From: an uncultured Olsenella sp.
GTDB taxonomy: Bacteria > Actinomycetota > Coriobacteriia > Coriobacteriales > Atopobiaceae
Direction of reading: 5' to 3'
DNA: 64,000 nt
NCBI GenBank assembly: GCA_900540955.1
Contig: UQIF01000001.1
Coordinates: forward strand, 186,001-250,000
Shown: in pieces, positions 44,759-53,616 of the stretch
Layout: the number at the start of each line of letters is the position of its first letter
Numbering within the stretch: position 1 is the stretch's first letter
Program-made: the position numbers and the translations under genes
The notes under the pieces: generated by a model
Databases searched by the model: none
What the model was told of the DNA's origin: nothing
What the model saw: only the letters and a program-made list of their open reading frames with translations

Positions 44759-46096
44759 ATGATCAAGATCGCAAAGTTCGGCGGCTCGTCCGTCGCCTCC
44801 GCCGAGCAGTTCAAAAAGGTCAAGGGCATCGTTGAGTCCGACCCCGACCGCAAGTTCGTTGTCGTCTCCGCCTCCGGTAAGCGCTTCTCCGGGGACAACA
44901 AGATCACCGATCTTCTTTTGCTCGTGAACGCGCACATCCAGTACGGCGTCGACTGCACCTCTCTTCTTGGCGACATACAGCGCCGCTACCAGGACATCGT
45001 CGATGAGCTCGGCCTCAAGTGGCCGCTCGCGGACAAGTTCCAGGCCTTCGCGAACAACATCAAGAATCACTCTCCCGAGTACGTGGTCTCCCGCGGCGAG
45101 TGGTTCACCGCCAACCTCATGGCGGAGTACCTCGGCATGCCCTTCGTCGACGCCGCTGACGTCGTCGTGTTTCACCACGACGGATCGGTCGACATGGAGC
45201 GCACCGCCGCTCGCCTCAAGGACGTTATGGTCCGCAAGGGCTCCTTCGTGCTTCCCGGTTTCTACGGCGCCACGGTCGATGGCCAGATCAAGCTCTTCCA
45301 GCGGGGCGGCGGCGACATCACCGGCGCCATCCTCGCCCGCTGTGTCGACGCGAACCTCTACGAGAACTGGACCGACGTGTCGGGTTTCCTTTCCGCCGAC
45401 CCGCGCATCGTCGATCACCCGCGCTCCATTCGCCGCATCACCTTCGACGAGATGCGCGAGCTCTCCTATATGGGCGCCTCGGTTCTTCAGGAGGAGGCCA
45501 TCTTCCCGGTTCGCGAGGTCAATATCCCCATCCAGATCAAAAACACCAACCGTCCCGCCGACGAGGGCACCATCATCCGCGAGAACGCCGAGGCGGGCGA
45601 GGACGAGCACCTCATCACGGGCATTGCGGGTAAGAAGGACTTCATCAGCGTCCACATAAAGAAGGCGCACATGTCCAACGAGGTCGGCCTTGTGCGCAAG
45701 ACGCTTGCCATCTTCGAGCGCTACAACGTCTCGGTCGAGCATATCCCCACCGGCGTCGACTCTTTCGGCGTCGTCGTCAACAGTGCCGACGTGCGCGACT
45801 CCATCTATTCCATCATCTCGGACATCCGCAAGGAGATCCGTCCCGACGACATCAGCATGGTCGATAAGCTCGCGCTTATCTCTGTCGTCGGCCGCAACAT
45901 GTCGAAGCGCTCCGGCACCTCCGGCAAGATTTTCGGAGCGCTCGGCGAGGCTGGCATCAACATCCGCATGATCACGCAGAGCTCCCAGGAGATCAGCATC
46001 ATCATGGGCGTGAACAACGAGGACTTCGACCGTGCCATCAAGGTCATCTACGAGCGCTTTGTTCGTGACGAGGTCATTCAGCTCTCCGATATGTAA
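44759..46096 (+). CDS. lysC: Aspartate kinase
   Basis: LysC phosphorylates aspartate, the committed step to lysine, threonine and methionine. The 445-residue monofunctional enzyme opens with IAKFGGSSVAS, has RGGGDITGAILARCVDA and the FDEMRELSYMGASVL segment, and carries two C-terminal ACT domains (ISVHIKKAHMSNEVGLVRKT and LISVVGRNMSKRSGTSGKI) for feedback control. It sits 21 bases after hom and 35 bases before asd, so hom-lysC-asd is an operon supplying homoserine and the diaminopimelate branch. Confidence 0.96.
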   Translation: MIKIAKFGGSSVASAEQFKKVKGIVESDPDRKFVVVSASGKRFSGDNKITDLLLLVNAHIQYGVDCTSLLGDIQRRYQDIVDELGLKWPLADKFQAFANNIKNHSPEYVVSRGEWFTANLMAEYLGMPFVDAADVVVFHHDGSVDMERTAARLKDVMVRKGSFVLPGFYGATVDGQIKLFQRGGGDITGAILARCVDANLYENWTDVSGFLSADPRIVDHPRSIRRITFDEMRELSYMGASVLQEEAIFPVREVNIPIQIKNTNRPADEGTIIRENAEAGEDEHLITGIAGKKDFISVHIKKAHMSNEVGLVRKTLAIFERYNVSVEHIPTGVDSFGVVVNSADVRDSIYSIISDIRKEIRPDDISMVDKLALISVVGRNMSKRSGTSGKIFGALGEAGINIRMITQSSQEISIIMGVNNEDFDRAIKVIYERFVRDEVIQLSDM

Positions 46097-46131
46097 CCCA
46101 AGGTATCCAAGTATTCCGAAAGGACAACACC

Positions 46132-47145
46132 ATGGCAGGCAAGGTAGTCGCAATCCTCGGCGCTACAGGCGTCGTCGGAACCCAGATGCTCGAGTGTCTC
46201 GAGGAGCGTGATTTTCCCGTCGAGAAGCTCGTCCCGCTCGCCTCTGCCCGGTCCGTCGGCAAGACCGTGAGGTTCCGCGGCGAGGACGTTGCCGTGCAGC
46301 TTGCCTGCCCGGATGCCTTCGAGGGCGTTGACGTCGTCCTCGGCGCCGCCGGCGACGAGGCCGCCAAGGAGCTTCTTCCCGAGGCCGCCAAGCGCGGCGC
46401 TGTGTGCGTGGACAACTCGCACGCGTTTCGCCTCGACGAGGACGTGCCCCTTGTTGTCCCTGAGATCAACGCTGCTGATATTGAAAACCACCCGCGCAAC
46501 ATCATCGCGAACCCCAACTGCGCAACCATCATCGGCCTCGTGCCGACGTTTCCGCTTCACCAGGCCGCCGGCCTGAAGCGCCTGATCGTCTCGACCTATC
46601 AGGCCGCCTCCGGCGCGGGGCTTCCGGGTCTCACGGAGCTCGAGCGCGAGAGCCGCGTGCTCGCCGAGGGCGGTGAGGTGGGGGAGACCAAGCCCTTCGC
46701 TTATCAGCTCGCCTATAACCTCATTCCGCAGATCGGCGGCTTCAAGGACGAGGCTTACACGTCCGAGGAGCTGAAGATGCAGAACGAGGGCCGTAAGATC
46801 ATGCACCTGCCCGAGGTCCGCGTTAACTGCACCTGTGTCCGCGTCCCCGTCATGCGCTCTCACTCCGAGAGCATCACCGCTGAGTTTGAGCGTCCGATCT
46901 CGCCTGATGAGGCGCGCGAGATTCTCGCGTCCGCGCCCGGCGTCAAGGTCGTCGACGACCCGGCGAAGCTTGAGTACCCGATGCCGCTCGACACCTCCGA
47001 CCAGGACCTGGTGTACGTTGGCCGCATTCGCCGCGACCTCTCGGCTCCCGACGGCGTGAACTCGCTCACCTTCTGGTGCTGCGGCGACCAGATTCGCAAG
47101 GGCGCCGCCACGAACGCTGTTCAGATCGCCGAGTACCTGGTGTAA
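46132..47145 (+). CDS. asd: Aspartate-semialdehyde dehydrogenase
   Basis: Asd reduces aspartyl phosphate to the semialdehyde with NADPH. The 337-residue protein has the dinucleotide motif ILGATGVVGTQML, the catalytic Cys130 in IANPNCATIIG, STYQAASGAG and the C-terminal His region VRVPVMRSHSES. It follows lysC with a GAAAGGA ribosome-binding site. A symmetrical 13-bp hairpin after the stop separates it from a convergent hydrolase gene. Confidence 0.97.
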   Translation: MAGKVVAILGATGVVGTQMLECLEERDFPVEKLVPLASARSVGKTVRFRGEDVAVQLACPDAFEGVDVVLGAAGDEAAKELLPEAAKRGAVCVDNSHAFRLDEDVPLVVPEINAADIENHPRNIIANPNCATIIGLVPTFPLHQAAGLKRLIVSTYQAASGAGLPGLTELERESRVLAEGGEVGETKPFAYQLAYNLIPQIGGFKDEAYTSEELKMQNEGRKIMHLPEVRVNCTCVRVPVMRSHSESITAEFERPISPDEAREILASAPGVKVVDDPAKLEYPMPLDTSDQDLVYVGRIRRDLSAPDGVNSLTFWCCGDQIRKGAATNAVQIAEYLV

Positions 47146-47173
47146 TCGCGCTGCTTGACTTGAGCAATTTTGG

Positions 47174-47206
47174 GGGCCCTTTAGGCGACGGATGCCTAAG
47201 GGGCCC
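47174..47206. terminator. Hairpin between convergent asd and hydrolase genes
   Basis: GGGCCCTTTAGGC (47174-47186) pairs with GCCTAAGGGGCCC (47194-47206) with one wobble and a seven-base loop. No clear T-run is present on either strand (TACGTTG on plus, CCAAAATTG on minus), so it may be a weak bidirectional terminator. Confidence 0.55.
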
Positions 47207-47213
47207 TACGTTG

Positions 47214-48017
47214 TTAAAGACGGCGAAGCCATTCCGACATGAGCGCGCAAAACAGCACAGGCTGCTCGAACTGAAGGTTGTGCCCCGCGATATCGAGGAT
47301 CGCCATGGTTCCTCTCGTGAGCTTGGGAAGAAGCCTCGATTGGTCGAGATAGCCCACCATCGAGTCTTGGCGTCCGCAGACCATAAGGCTCGGCTTATCG
47401 AAGTCCGGACCTTTCAGGAACTCCGATGCGCCGTGAGTGAGCGGAAAGTTCCTGTCCACGGCTTCTAAGAACGATGGGTTCGCGTTGGCAAAGCCGGGGG
47501 CCTCCTCGCCGCGGAACCGCAGCCAGGCGTCGCGGTCGGCTCGCACGGCGTTCTGCAGGAAGCTCTCGCGCTCGGCGTCGGTGAGCGTCAAGAGAAACGC
47601 CTCGTCCTTCAGAATCACTCCGCCTTCCTCTGCGCGGCGCCCTTCCAGGCTGTCGACGGTCAACGGACAGATGAGCGCGGACCCCAGGAGCCTCTCGGGA
47701 CAGGAGGTCATCATGCCTAGGGCGATGTAGCCGCCGTATGATTGCCCCACGACGGCGAATTCCTTGCCCGGGGCTATCTCATCCATGACCGCGATCGACT
47801 CTTTGAGGATGGCGTCGCTCGAGGCGAGCGAGAGCGGCGCATCGTTTGAGCGGCCGTGCCCGGGCAGGTCGACGTATACGCGAAATACCATTTCCTCCAT
47901 GCCGGCCGCCTCTATCGCCGGCTCCATGCAGCCGCGCATGAGCTCGAGCTGGCATCCGAATCCGTGCAGCATGAGCATGGGGATGCCGTCCTTCGGGCCT
48001 TTCACCTCGTAGTGCAT
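47214..48017 (-). CDS. Alpha/beta hydrolase
   Basis: This 267-residue cytosolic hydrolase has an oxyanion region MLMLHGFGCQ, the nucleophile elbow VVGQSYGGYIALG, an acid in CGRQDSMVGY and the histidine in DIAGHNLQFEQP, so the Ser-Asp-His triad is complete. The lid segment is unremarkable. Specific substrate cannot be read from sequence. It runs convergent to asd and divergent from the S33 peptidase gene 110 bases away, which shares the GQSYGG elbow; the two are different subfamilies. Confidence 0.85.
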   Translation of the reverse strand: MHYEVKGPKDGIPMLMLHGFGCQLELMRGCMEPAIEAAGMEEMVFRVYVDLPGHGRSNDAPLSLASSDAILKESIAVMDEIAPGKEFAVVGQSYGGYIALGMMTSCPERLLGSALICPLTVDSLEGRRAEEGGVILKDEAFLLTLTDAERESFLQNAVRADRDAWLRFRGEEAPGFANANPSFLEAVDRNFPLTHGASEFLKGPDFDKPSLMVCGRQDSMVGYLDQSRLLPKLTRGTMAILDIAGHNLQFEQPVLFCALMSEWLRRL

Positions 48018-48069
48018 CTCTACCTCCCACCTGCCATTTCGGCCTGTCTGATTTGGCAGTCGTTTTTGC

Positions 48070-48097
48070 TTGTCTGGTTCAGCGCGTGTGCGATACT
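48070..48097 (+). promoter_or_regulatory. Putative promoter of the S33 peptidase gene
   Basis: TTGTCT (48070-48075), 16 bases, GATACT (48092-48097), 31 bases before the start codon. Confidence 0.4.
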
Positions 48098-48128
48098 GCT
48101 CAACAGTCTAATGAGAAAGGAAGGCCCC

Positions 48129-49604
48129 ATGGCTCTTCTATCCACGTATTACCTCCCCGGCCTGTATGTCGAGGACCACGCCATTGATGTCCCCCTCGAC
48201 TGGAGGGGCACGAGCCCCGCGCTTTATGCCGGCCTCGACGACCCCAGGCCCTCGAGGCTTTGCGCTGAATCCGCAGCTCTTGAGCCGGACCCGGCGTTCG
48301 CTGGCAAGAAGATCCGCCTCTTTTACCGTACGGTGTGCCTTCCCCAGAACGTCGGCCGGGATCTTCCCGTCATTGTGTACCTGCAGGGTGGCCCGGGCGG
48401 CGCTGGCCCTCGCGTGCTCGACGCCCAGAGCGACGGATGGCTCGCCGAGGCGGTCAAGCATTTCCGCGTCGTCCTTCCCGACCAGCGCGGCACGGGGCGC
48501 TCGTCTGCCGTGGACGGTCATCGGATGGATCGGCTGCGCGAAGAGGCGCTCGCCTGCGGAGCCGAACCGGCCTGCCTTCAGGCGAATTACCTTAAGCGTT
48601 TTCTGGCCGACTCGATCGTCCGTGACTTCGAGTACCTCCGCTTGACCGACTTTGCCGGGGCCCGTTGGGTTACGTTGGGGCAGAGCTACGGCGGCTTCCT
48701 CACGCTGTGCAACCTCAGCACCTTTCCTCATGGCGTCGCGGCCGCCTTTGTGGGCGGCGGCATTCCCCATGTGCCGGCGAGCGCCAAAGACGTGTACGCC
48801 CATACCTTTCCTCGCATGGTTTCAAAGACGGGTGCGTGGTACAAAAAGTACCCTGCGGATAAGGAGCGCGTAGACCTGCTCGCCGACAGGCTCTCCGCGG
48901 GAGACGTCCTGCTTCCCGACGGCAGCCCCTTCTCGGTGCGTCGCCTTCAGCTGTGCGGCGGCGGGCTCGGGATGAAGCCCGCACCCGAGCGGCTCCACAA
49001 CCTTCTCGACCTTGCGTTCTCGGACAGCGACGGTAGCGCCCAATCCGCCCTTGACGCCGCTGACGGAGACCCTTCCAAGGTGTACGTGAACAGGGGGTTC
49101 GCGGAGGGCGTTCAGACGCTCACGGGCTCTGCGGCAGATCCGCTCTACTGGACCCTGCAGGAGTTCATCTATGCCGACGGAAAGCTCGACGAGCCTATTC
49201 GATGGGCGGCCGCCCATGAGGCCGAGGCGCGCCCTGAGTTCTCTGAGTCGGCTCGTCCGCTCATGTTCTTCGGTGAGGCAATGTTCCCTTGGATGTTCCA
49301 AGAAGATCCGGCACTTAAGCCTTTTGCCGCCGCAATGGGCGTGCTTATGGAAGATACCGAGTTCGGCGCATTGTACGACACGGATGCGCTTGCGGCAAAT
49401 GAGGTGCCGCTCCGCTGCGCCGTGTACTTCGACGATCTGTATGTGGACTCGGGGTTGCAGCTCGACACCCTCTCGCGTGTGGGAAACAGCCGGGCCTGGG
49501 TCACAAATGAGTTCGAGCACGATGGGCTTCACGGCGAGGTTGTCTTCAGGCGGCTGTTTGAGGAAGCGCGCGACCACGGTGACCTTGAGCAGGTGTTGTG
49601 CTAA
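48129..49604 (+). CDS. S33-family alpha/beta hydrolase (proline iminopeptidase-like)
   Basis: The 491-residue protein matches peptidase family S33: the oxyanion motif QGGPGGAG (about residue 87), PDQRGTGRS, the nucleophile Ser186 in LGQSYGGFLTL, a large helical cap and the catalytic His near the C-terminus (NEFEHDGLHGE). Proline iminopeptidases usually read HGGPG; here the first residue is Gln, which is seen in the larger TAP-like subgroup. Such enzymes remove N-terminal proline or other residues from peptides. ATG 48129 follows AAAGGAAGG. No signal peptide is visible, so it acts in the cytosol. Confidence 0.87.
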   Translation: MALLSTYYLPGLYVEDHAIDVPLDWRGTSPALYAGLDDPRPSRLCAESAALEPDPAFAGKKIRLFYRTVCLPQNVGRDLPVIVYLQGGPGGAGPRVLDAQSDGWLAEAVKHFRVVLPDQRGTGRSSAVDGHRMDRLREEALACGAEPACLQANYLKRFLADSIVRDFEYLRLTDFAGARWVTLGQSYGGFLTLCNLSTFPHGVAAAFVGGGIPHVPASAKDVYAHTFPRMVSKTGAWYKKYPADKERVDLLADRLSAGDVLLPDGSPFSVRRLQLCGGGLGMKPAPERLHNLLDLAFSDSDGSAQSALDAADGDPSKVYVNRGFAEGVQTLTGSAADPLYWTLQEFIYADGKLDEPIRWAAAHEAEARPEFSESARPLMFFGEAMFPWMFQEDPALKPFAAAMGVLMEDTEFGALYDTDALAANEVPLRCAVYFDDLYVDSGLQLDTLSRVGNSRAWVTNEFEHDGLHGEVVFRRLFEEARDHGDLEQVLC

Positions 49605-49692
49605 GGCTTGCAACAAGCAGAGCTTGTACCAACACTAGGCACAAGCTCTCAGCTCACCGCTTTGCATAAGGCTTGCACCAACCTATAAGATG

Positions 49693-49740
49693 GCGAGTCC
49701 CTGCCAGCCACACAAGCTTCGGCAGGGACTCGCTTTTCCC
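49693..49740 (+). terminator. Terminator after the S33 peptidase gene
   Basis: A perfect 13-bp stem, GCGAGTCCCTGCC (49693-49705) with GGCAGGGACTCGC (49721-49733), is followed by TTTTCCC. A smaller AGCTTGT/ACAAGCT hairpin lies at 49621-49647. Confidence 0.9.
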
Positions 49741-49827
49741 TGAATTTATGGCCTTGCGGTAAACCAAATTAATTGAATTTACAGTTCGTCGGGTAAGGTT
49801 GTCGTTAAAACGACGAGAGGGGCATCA

Positions 49828-52800
49828 GTGGCAAGCGAGCGGTGGACAGAGACCTTGAAGCGCTACTCCGCGCTGCAGAGCACCTACGGGCGCGCGCTGA
49901 GGCTTGCCCTCGGGGGCTCCGTGATCTCCGCTACCGAGACAGAGGGCGGCTTCGGCTCGACCGTTGGGCTCATCGGGCGCGTGGCCGCATCCGATGGTGG
50001 TTGCTACTCTGTCGGCGTCGATCTCGACCTGGAGGCATGCGACGTCCTCGATTTTTCCTGCACCTGCCCGGCCTCCGCGAACTATGGCGGTATGTGCAAG
50101 CACGAGATCGCCCTTGCCCTGTCCTACCTCGGAGCCGATGTCGCTCTAGCGTGGCCTACCGTGACGGCCGGCCCCCAACGCGCGACCGAGCTCCCCTCGA
50201 GCAGCTCTGTCAGCGATCTTCTCCATTGCGCGAGCGAGCGAAGGCTATCCGAGGCCGCCGCACGTCGCGCGCGTCGCCTCAATGCTCCCGAGTCGACCAT
50301 GCGGGCAAGCCTTGCCGTGTCTTTGGTCCACCCTCCTCGCGCTTTCGATTCCGACTCGCTTGCGCTTAAGCTGGCGGTTCGCAGGGGCTCTGCGAGCTAC
50401 GTAGTCAAGAACGTCTCGGAAATCGTTCGCGCCTGGCGCCGCGGCTCCGAGATCGCCTATGGCAAGAAGCTCACGCTGGCCCACACCCGAGATTCCTTCG
50501 ATGAGCGATCGGCGCAGCTTCTAGACATCGTTGGTCGCATCGTCTACACCCAGCGTGCGCTCTATGTTTCTCGCTGGGACTACGTAGGAGGCGGGCGCGG
50601 CACTGATATCAAGGAACTCCCTCTCTCGGACGCAGATGTCTGCGACGTCCTTGACGTCATGCAAGGCTGCGAGGTCACCTTGGACGCTTGCCACAGATCC
50701 GCCGGTCGCTGGGGCTCTCGGACCAAAACCGTCTCGAGCACCCTGCTCGTGGGGGAGGGCGACCCGAAGATCGCCTGCGCCATAGAGCCCTCCCCATCGG
50801 GGGGCTACGACATCACCCTTCCCGAGGGCCTTCGTTTCTTTGTTTCCGGCAAGAAGTGCTATGCGCTCGAGGGCGCCAGGCTCCTCAGGACCACCGAAGC
50901 CTTTGCCGTCGAGGCTGCGCCAGCGCTCGCTGCGCTTTGCGCCTCTTCCTCGGCGCCCCATGTGAGCAGTGACGATGCGGCTGAGTTCTGCAGGTCTTTG
51001 CTGCCTGCGCTGCGGACGTGGACCGAGCTCGACGTCCCCTCGCCCCTTGAGGGGCTTGATCCTCCCGAGGCTGAGTTCAGCTTCCGCATTGGGTTGGAGG
51101 ACGGGGTGGTCTCATGCGCCGCCGAGGTCTCTTACGGTGATTGGTCTGCCCCGATCGGCGGCGGCTCCACGCCCGGTCAGCCTGCTCGCGACCTCGTGTC
51201 GGAGTACCACGCCATTGAAGTCCTCGAGGATTACTTTCCGCTCGTGGACGGGCGGCACGCCTTTGACGAGGCGGACGACGAGCTGCTATTTCGCCTGCTC
51301 ACCGATGGACTCGCTGAGCTGAGGGAGCTTGGCGAGGTCCTTCTCTCCGTGCAGCTGCGTGGAATCAAGGTGCGCTCCTCGCCGAGTCTTTCGGCTAGCG
51401 CGAAGGTCAAAAGCGGGCTTCTTGATGTGGAGCTGGGGGCAAGCGGGCTCACCCAACGTGAGCTGTTGGACTACCTCGAGGGTTTCAAGAGGAAGCGGCG
51501 CTATGTGCGCCTCTCGACGGGCGACATCGTGCGTATCGGAGAGAATCTCAAGGTGGCCGCCTCGCTTGCCGACGGCCTCGGCGTCGATGTCAACGAGCTC
51601 GCCGCGGGCGGCGTCGGGCTGCCGAGCGCCCGCGCCCTGCTCGTGGACGCTTTGCTGCAGAATGCCCGGAACGTTCGTCTGGCCCGCGACTCCGGGTTCA
51701 GGAGGCTCGTCCGCGACTTCAACTCGTATTCCGATGCGGATATCGAGGTGCCCTGTGGCCTTCAGGCCGAGCTGCGGGGGTATCAGGAGGACGGTTTCAG
51801 GTGGCTCGGAACCTTGGAGCGCATGGGTTTCGGGGGGATCCTTGCCGACGACATGGGCCTGGGCAAGACGTTGCAGGTTATCGCCCATATCCTTGCTCGC
51901 AAGGAAGAAGGGGCGGCGGGTTGCTCGCTGATCGTGTGCCCTGCGTCGCTTGTATACAACTGGATGAGCGAGCTTGCGCGGTTCGCCCCCGGCCTTCGCT
52001 GCGTCGCCGTGGTGGGGTCGAAGGCCTCGCGTGCCGAGCGCATCGGCTCTGGCGCCGGCATTGACGTTCTTGTGACCTCATATGACCTGTTGCGACGCGA
52101 TGTCGAGATTTACTCTGGGCGTCACTTCGCGCGCGTGGTTCTTGATGAGGCCCAGTACATAAAGAATCCGAAAGCGCAGGTCACCAAGTGCACTAAGTGC
52201 CTTGACGCCGACGCGCGCTTTGCCTTGACGGGAACGCCGATCGAGAATCGCCTGGCGGAACTTTGGAGCATTTTCGATTTCCTCATGCCCGGCTACCTCG
52301 GGTCTCGCGACGAGTTCGCCAAGCGTTACGAGAGCCCCGTCGAGGCTCGCGAGCACGATGCCTCGATCCTGCTTCAATGCGCGATCGGTCCCTTTGTCCT
52401 TCGTCGTCTCAAGGCCGAGGTCCTTGCCGAGCTTCCCGAAAAGATCGAGAGCGTCGTCTATGCGCAGATGGAGCCCAAGCAGAGGAAGCTCTATCTCGCC
52501 TCCGAGGATCGCCTTGCTCTTCAGATTCAGCACCAAGAGGATATAGAGCTCAAGAGAGATAAGATTAAGATTTTGGCTGAGCTCACCAAGTTGCGGCAGA
52601 TCTGCTGCGACCCGAGCCTGTGCTTTGAGGGGTATGACGGCCCGTCCGCGAAGCTTGAGACCTGCACGGAGCTTGTCTTCCAGGCGATCGATGGCGGGCA
52701 CAGAGTGCTCTTGTTCTCTCAGTTCACGACAATGCTCGACATCATCGAAAAGAGATTGGCCTCCAAGGGGGTCTCAACCCTCATGCTCACGGGGTCGACG

Positions 52801-53160
52801 ACCAAAGAGGCGCGCGAGAGGCTCGTCAGGAGATTCCAGGCGGGGGATGGCGACGTGTTTCTTATCTCGCTTAAAGCGGGCGGCGTAGGCCTCAACCTCA
52901 CATCCGCGGACGTCGTCATCCACTACGACCCCTGGTGGAACACCGCTGCGCAGGATCAGGCGACCGACCGCGCTCACCGCATTGGCCAACGACGCGATGT
53001 GAGTGTCTTTAAACTCATTGTTGGCGGGACTATCGAGGAGAGGATCTTGGGCATGCAGGAGGCAAAGCGTGACCTTGCAAAGAGCGTTCTCACTGGTGAA
53101 GGCGTCAAATCCGCGCTTCTTACACGCGAAGAAATCCTCGCCCTTCTTGGTAATTCCTAG
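49828..53160 (+). CDS. SNF2-family helicase with SWIM zinc finger
   Basis: This 1110-residue protein has a SWIM zinc finger near the N-terminus (SCTCPASANYGGMCKHEIAL, residues ~77-97), a long middle region (SNF2-associated, ~150-610) and a C-terminal SNF2 ATPase. ATPase motifs: Walker A ADDMGLGKT (about 674), DEAQYIKN (about 773), TGTPIENRL, LTGSTTKEARERLVRRF and DRAHRIGQRRDV (about 1048). Such proteins translocate on DNA or remodel nucleoprotein; bacterial roles include RNA polymerase recycling (RapA/HepA) or repair. No methylase, nuclease or other defence partner is adjacent. GTG 49828 has GAGAGGGG five bases upstream. It stands alone ahead of a tRNA cluster. Confidence 0.93.
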   Translation: MASERWTETLKRYSALQSTYGRALRLALGGSVISATETEGGFGSTVGLIGRVAASDGGCYSVGVDLDLEACDVLDFSCTCPASANYGGMCKHEIALALSYLGADVALAWPTVTAGPQRATELPSSSSVSDLLHCASERRLSEAAARRARRLNAPESTMRASLAVSLVHPPRAFDSDSLALKLAVRRGSASYVVKNVSEIVRAWRRGSEIAYGKKLTLAHTRDSFDERSAQLLDIVGRIVYTQRALYVSRWDYVGGGRGTDIKELPLSDADVCDVLDVMQGCEVTLDACHRSAGRWGSRTKTVSSTLLVGEGDPKIACAIEPSPSGGYDITLPEGLRFFVSGKKCYALEGARLLRTTEAFAVEAAPALAALCASSSAPHVSSDDAAEFCRSLLPALRTWTELDVPSPLEGLDPPEAEFSFRIGLEDGVVSCAAEVSYGDWSAPIGGGSTPGQPARDLVSEYHAIEVLEDYFPLVDGRHAFDEADDELLFRLLTDGLAELRELGEVLLSVQLRGIKVRSSPSLSASAKVKSGLLDVELGASGLTQRELLDYLEGFKRKRRYVRLSTGDIVRIGENLKVAASLADGLGVDVNELAAGGVGLPSARALLVDALLQNARNVRLARDSGFRRLVRDFNSYSDADIEVPCGLQAELRGYQEDGFRWLGTLERMGFGGILADDMGLGKTLQVIAHILARKEEGAAGCSLIVCPASLVYNWMSELARFAPGLRCVAVVGSKASRAERIGSGAGIDVLVTSYDLLRRDVEIYSGRHFARVVLDEAQYIKNPKAQVTKCTKCLDADARFALTGTPIENRLAELWSIFDFLMPGYLGSRDEFAKRYESPVEAREHDASILLQCAIGPFVLRRLKAEVLAELPEKIESVVYAQMEPKQRKLYLASEDRLALQIQHQEDIELKRDKIKILAELTKLRQICCDPSLCFEGYDGPSAKLETCTELVFQAIDGGHRVLLFSQFTTMLDIIEKRLASKGVSTLMLTGSTTKEARERLVRRFQAGDGDVFLISLKAGGVGLNLTSADVVIHYDPWWNTAAQDQATDRAHRIGQRRDVSVFKLIVGGTIEERILGMQEAKRDLAKSVLTGEGVKSALLTREEILALLGNS

Positions 53161-53199
53161 AGCGCCGAAAACTTTTTTTGGAATTCGGCAAAAAAGTCC

Positions 53200-53228
53200 T
53201 TGCATCGACCTCAAAGAGTTTGCATAAT
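53200..53228 (+). promoter_or_regulatory. Promoter of the tRNA-His/Lys/Lys cluster
   Basis: TTGCAT (53200-53205), 17 bases, CATAAT (53223-53228), 30 bases before tRNA-His. Confidence 0.7.
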
Positions 53229-53258
53229 AAACGAGCTGCCTGACGAGGGAAGCAAATG

Positions 53259-53334
53259 GTGGGTGTAGCTCAGTTGGTAGAGCGACGGACCGTGGCTCCG
53301 TAGGTCGAGGGTTCGAGACCCTTCACCCACCCCA
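53259..53334 (+). tRNA. tRNA-His (anticodon GTG) with C33
   Basis: The acceptor GTGGGTG pairs with CACCCAC, then C73 and CCA, with a G at 53258 suited to G-1, all specific to histidine tRNA. The anticodon stem ACGGA/TCCGT encloses CCGTGGC: anticodon GTG, but position 33, almost always U, is C. The D- and T-arms are regular. Confidence 0.92.
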
Positions 53335-53347
53335 TTCAACAGAATAT

Positions 53348-53423
53348 GGATCGTTAGCTCAGCTGGTAGAGCAGGGGACTCTTAATCCCAAGGTCCAGGG
53401 TTCGAACCCCTGACGATCCACCA
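53348..53423 (+). tRNA. tRNA-Lys (anticodon CTT), copy 1
   Basis: The acceptor GGATCGT pairs with ACGATCC, then A and CCA. The anticodon loop CTCTTAA gives CTT, reading AAG. The 27-43 pair of the anticodon stem is G-A. Identical to copy 2. Confidence 0.96.
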
Positions 53424-53429
53424 TTCTAT

Positions 53430-53505
53430 GGATCGTTAGCTCAGCTGGTAGAGCAGGGGACTCTTAATCCCAAGGTCCAGGGTTCGAACCCCTGACGATC
53501 CACCA
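53430..53505 (+). tRNA. tRNA-Lys (anticodon CTT), copy 2
   Basis: An exact copy of the tRNA at 53348, repeated with an 82-base period and only six bases between them. The flanking TATGGATCG is shared too, so this is a recent tandem duplication. Confidence 0.96.
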
Positions 53506-53516
53506 TTTTTAAATTG

Positions 53517-53541
53517 ACGGACGCTTCTGCGTCCGTTTTTT
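53517..53541 (+). terminator. Terminator of the tRNA-His/Lys/Lys cluster
   Basis: ACGGACGC (53517-53524) pairs with GCGTCCGT (53529-53536) around TTCT, followed by a run of Ts to 53541. Confidence 0.93.
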
Positions 53542-53616
53542 GTTAGCCGTAGACAATGCTTCATATCGCTATGTGAGGCGTTTAATGGCATTGATGCTGG
53601 AAGGGGTCTTCTGCTT

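Noticed and set aside
49603..49682. Similar short sequences (AAGGCTTGCAACAA and AAGGCTTGCACCAA) after the S33 peptidase gene
   Set aside because: Two imperfect copies only, with no third copy or mobile-element feature; probably chance or local slippage.
49828..53160. SNF2 helicase as part of a phage-defence system
   Set aside because: No methylase, nuclease, phospholipase or other partner genes within several kilobases, and codon use matches the core genome.
53348..53505. Repeat array that could suggest CRISPR
   Set aside because: The repeats are two complete tRNA-Lys genes with a six-base gap; no spacers or cas genes.
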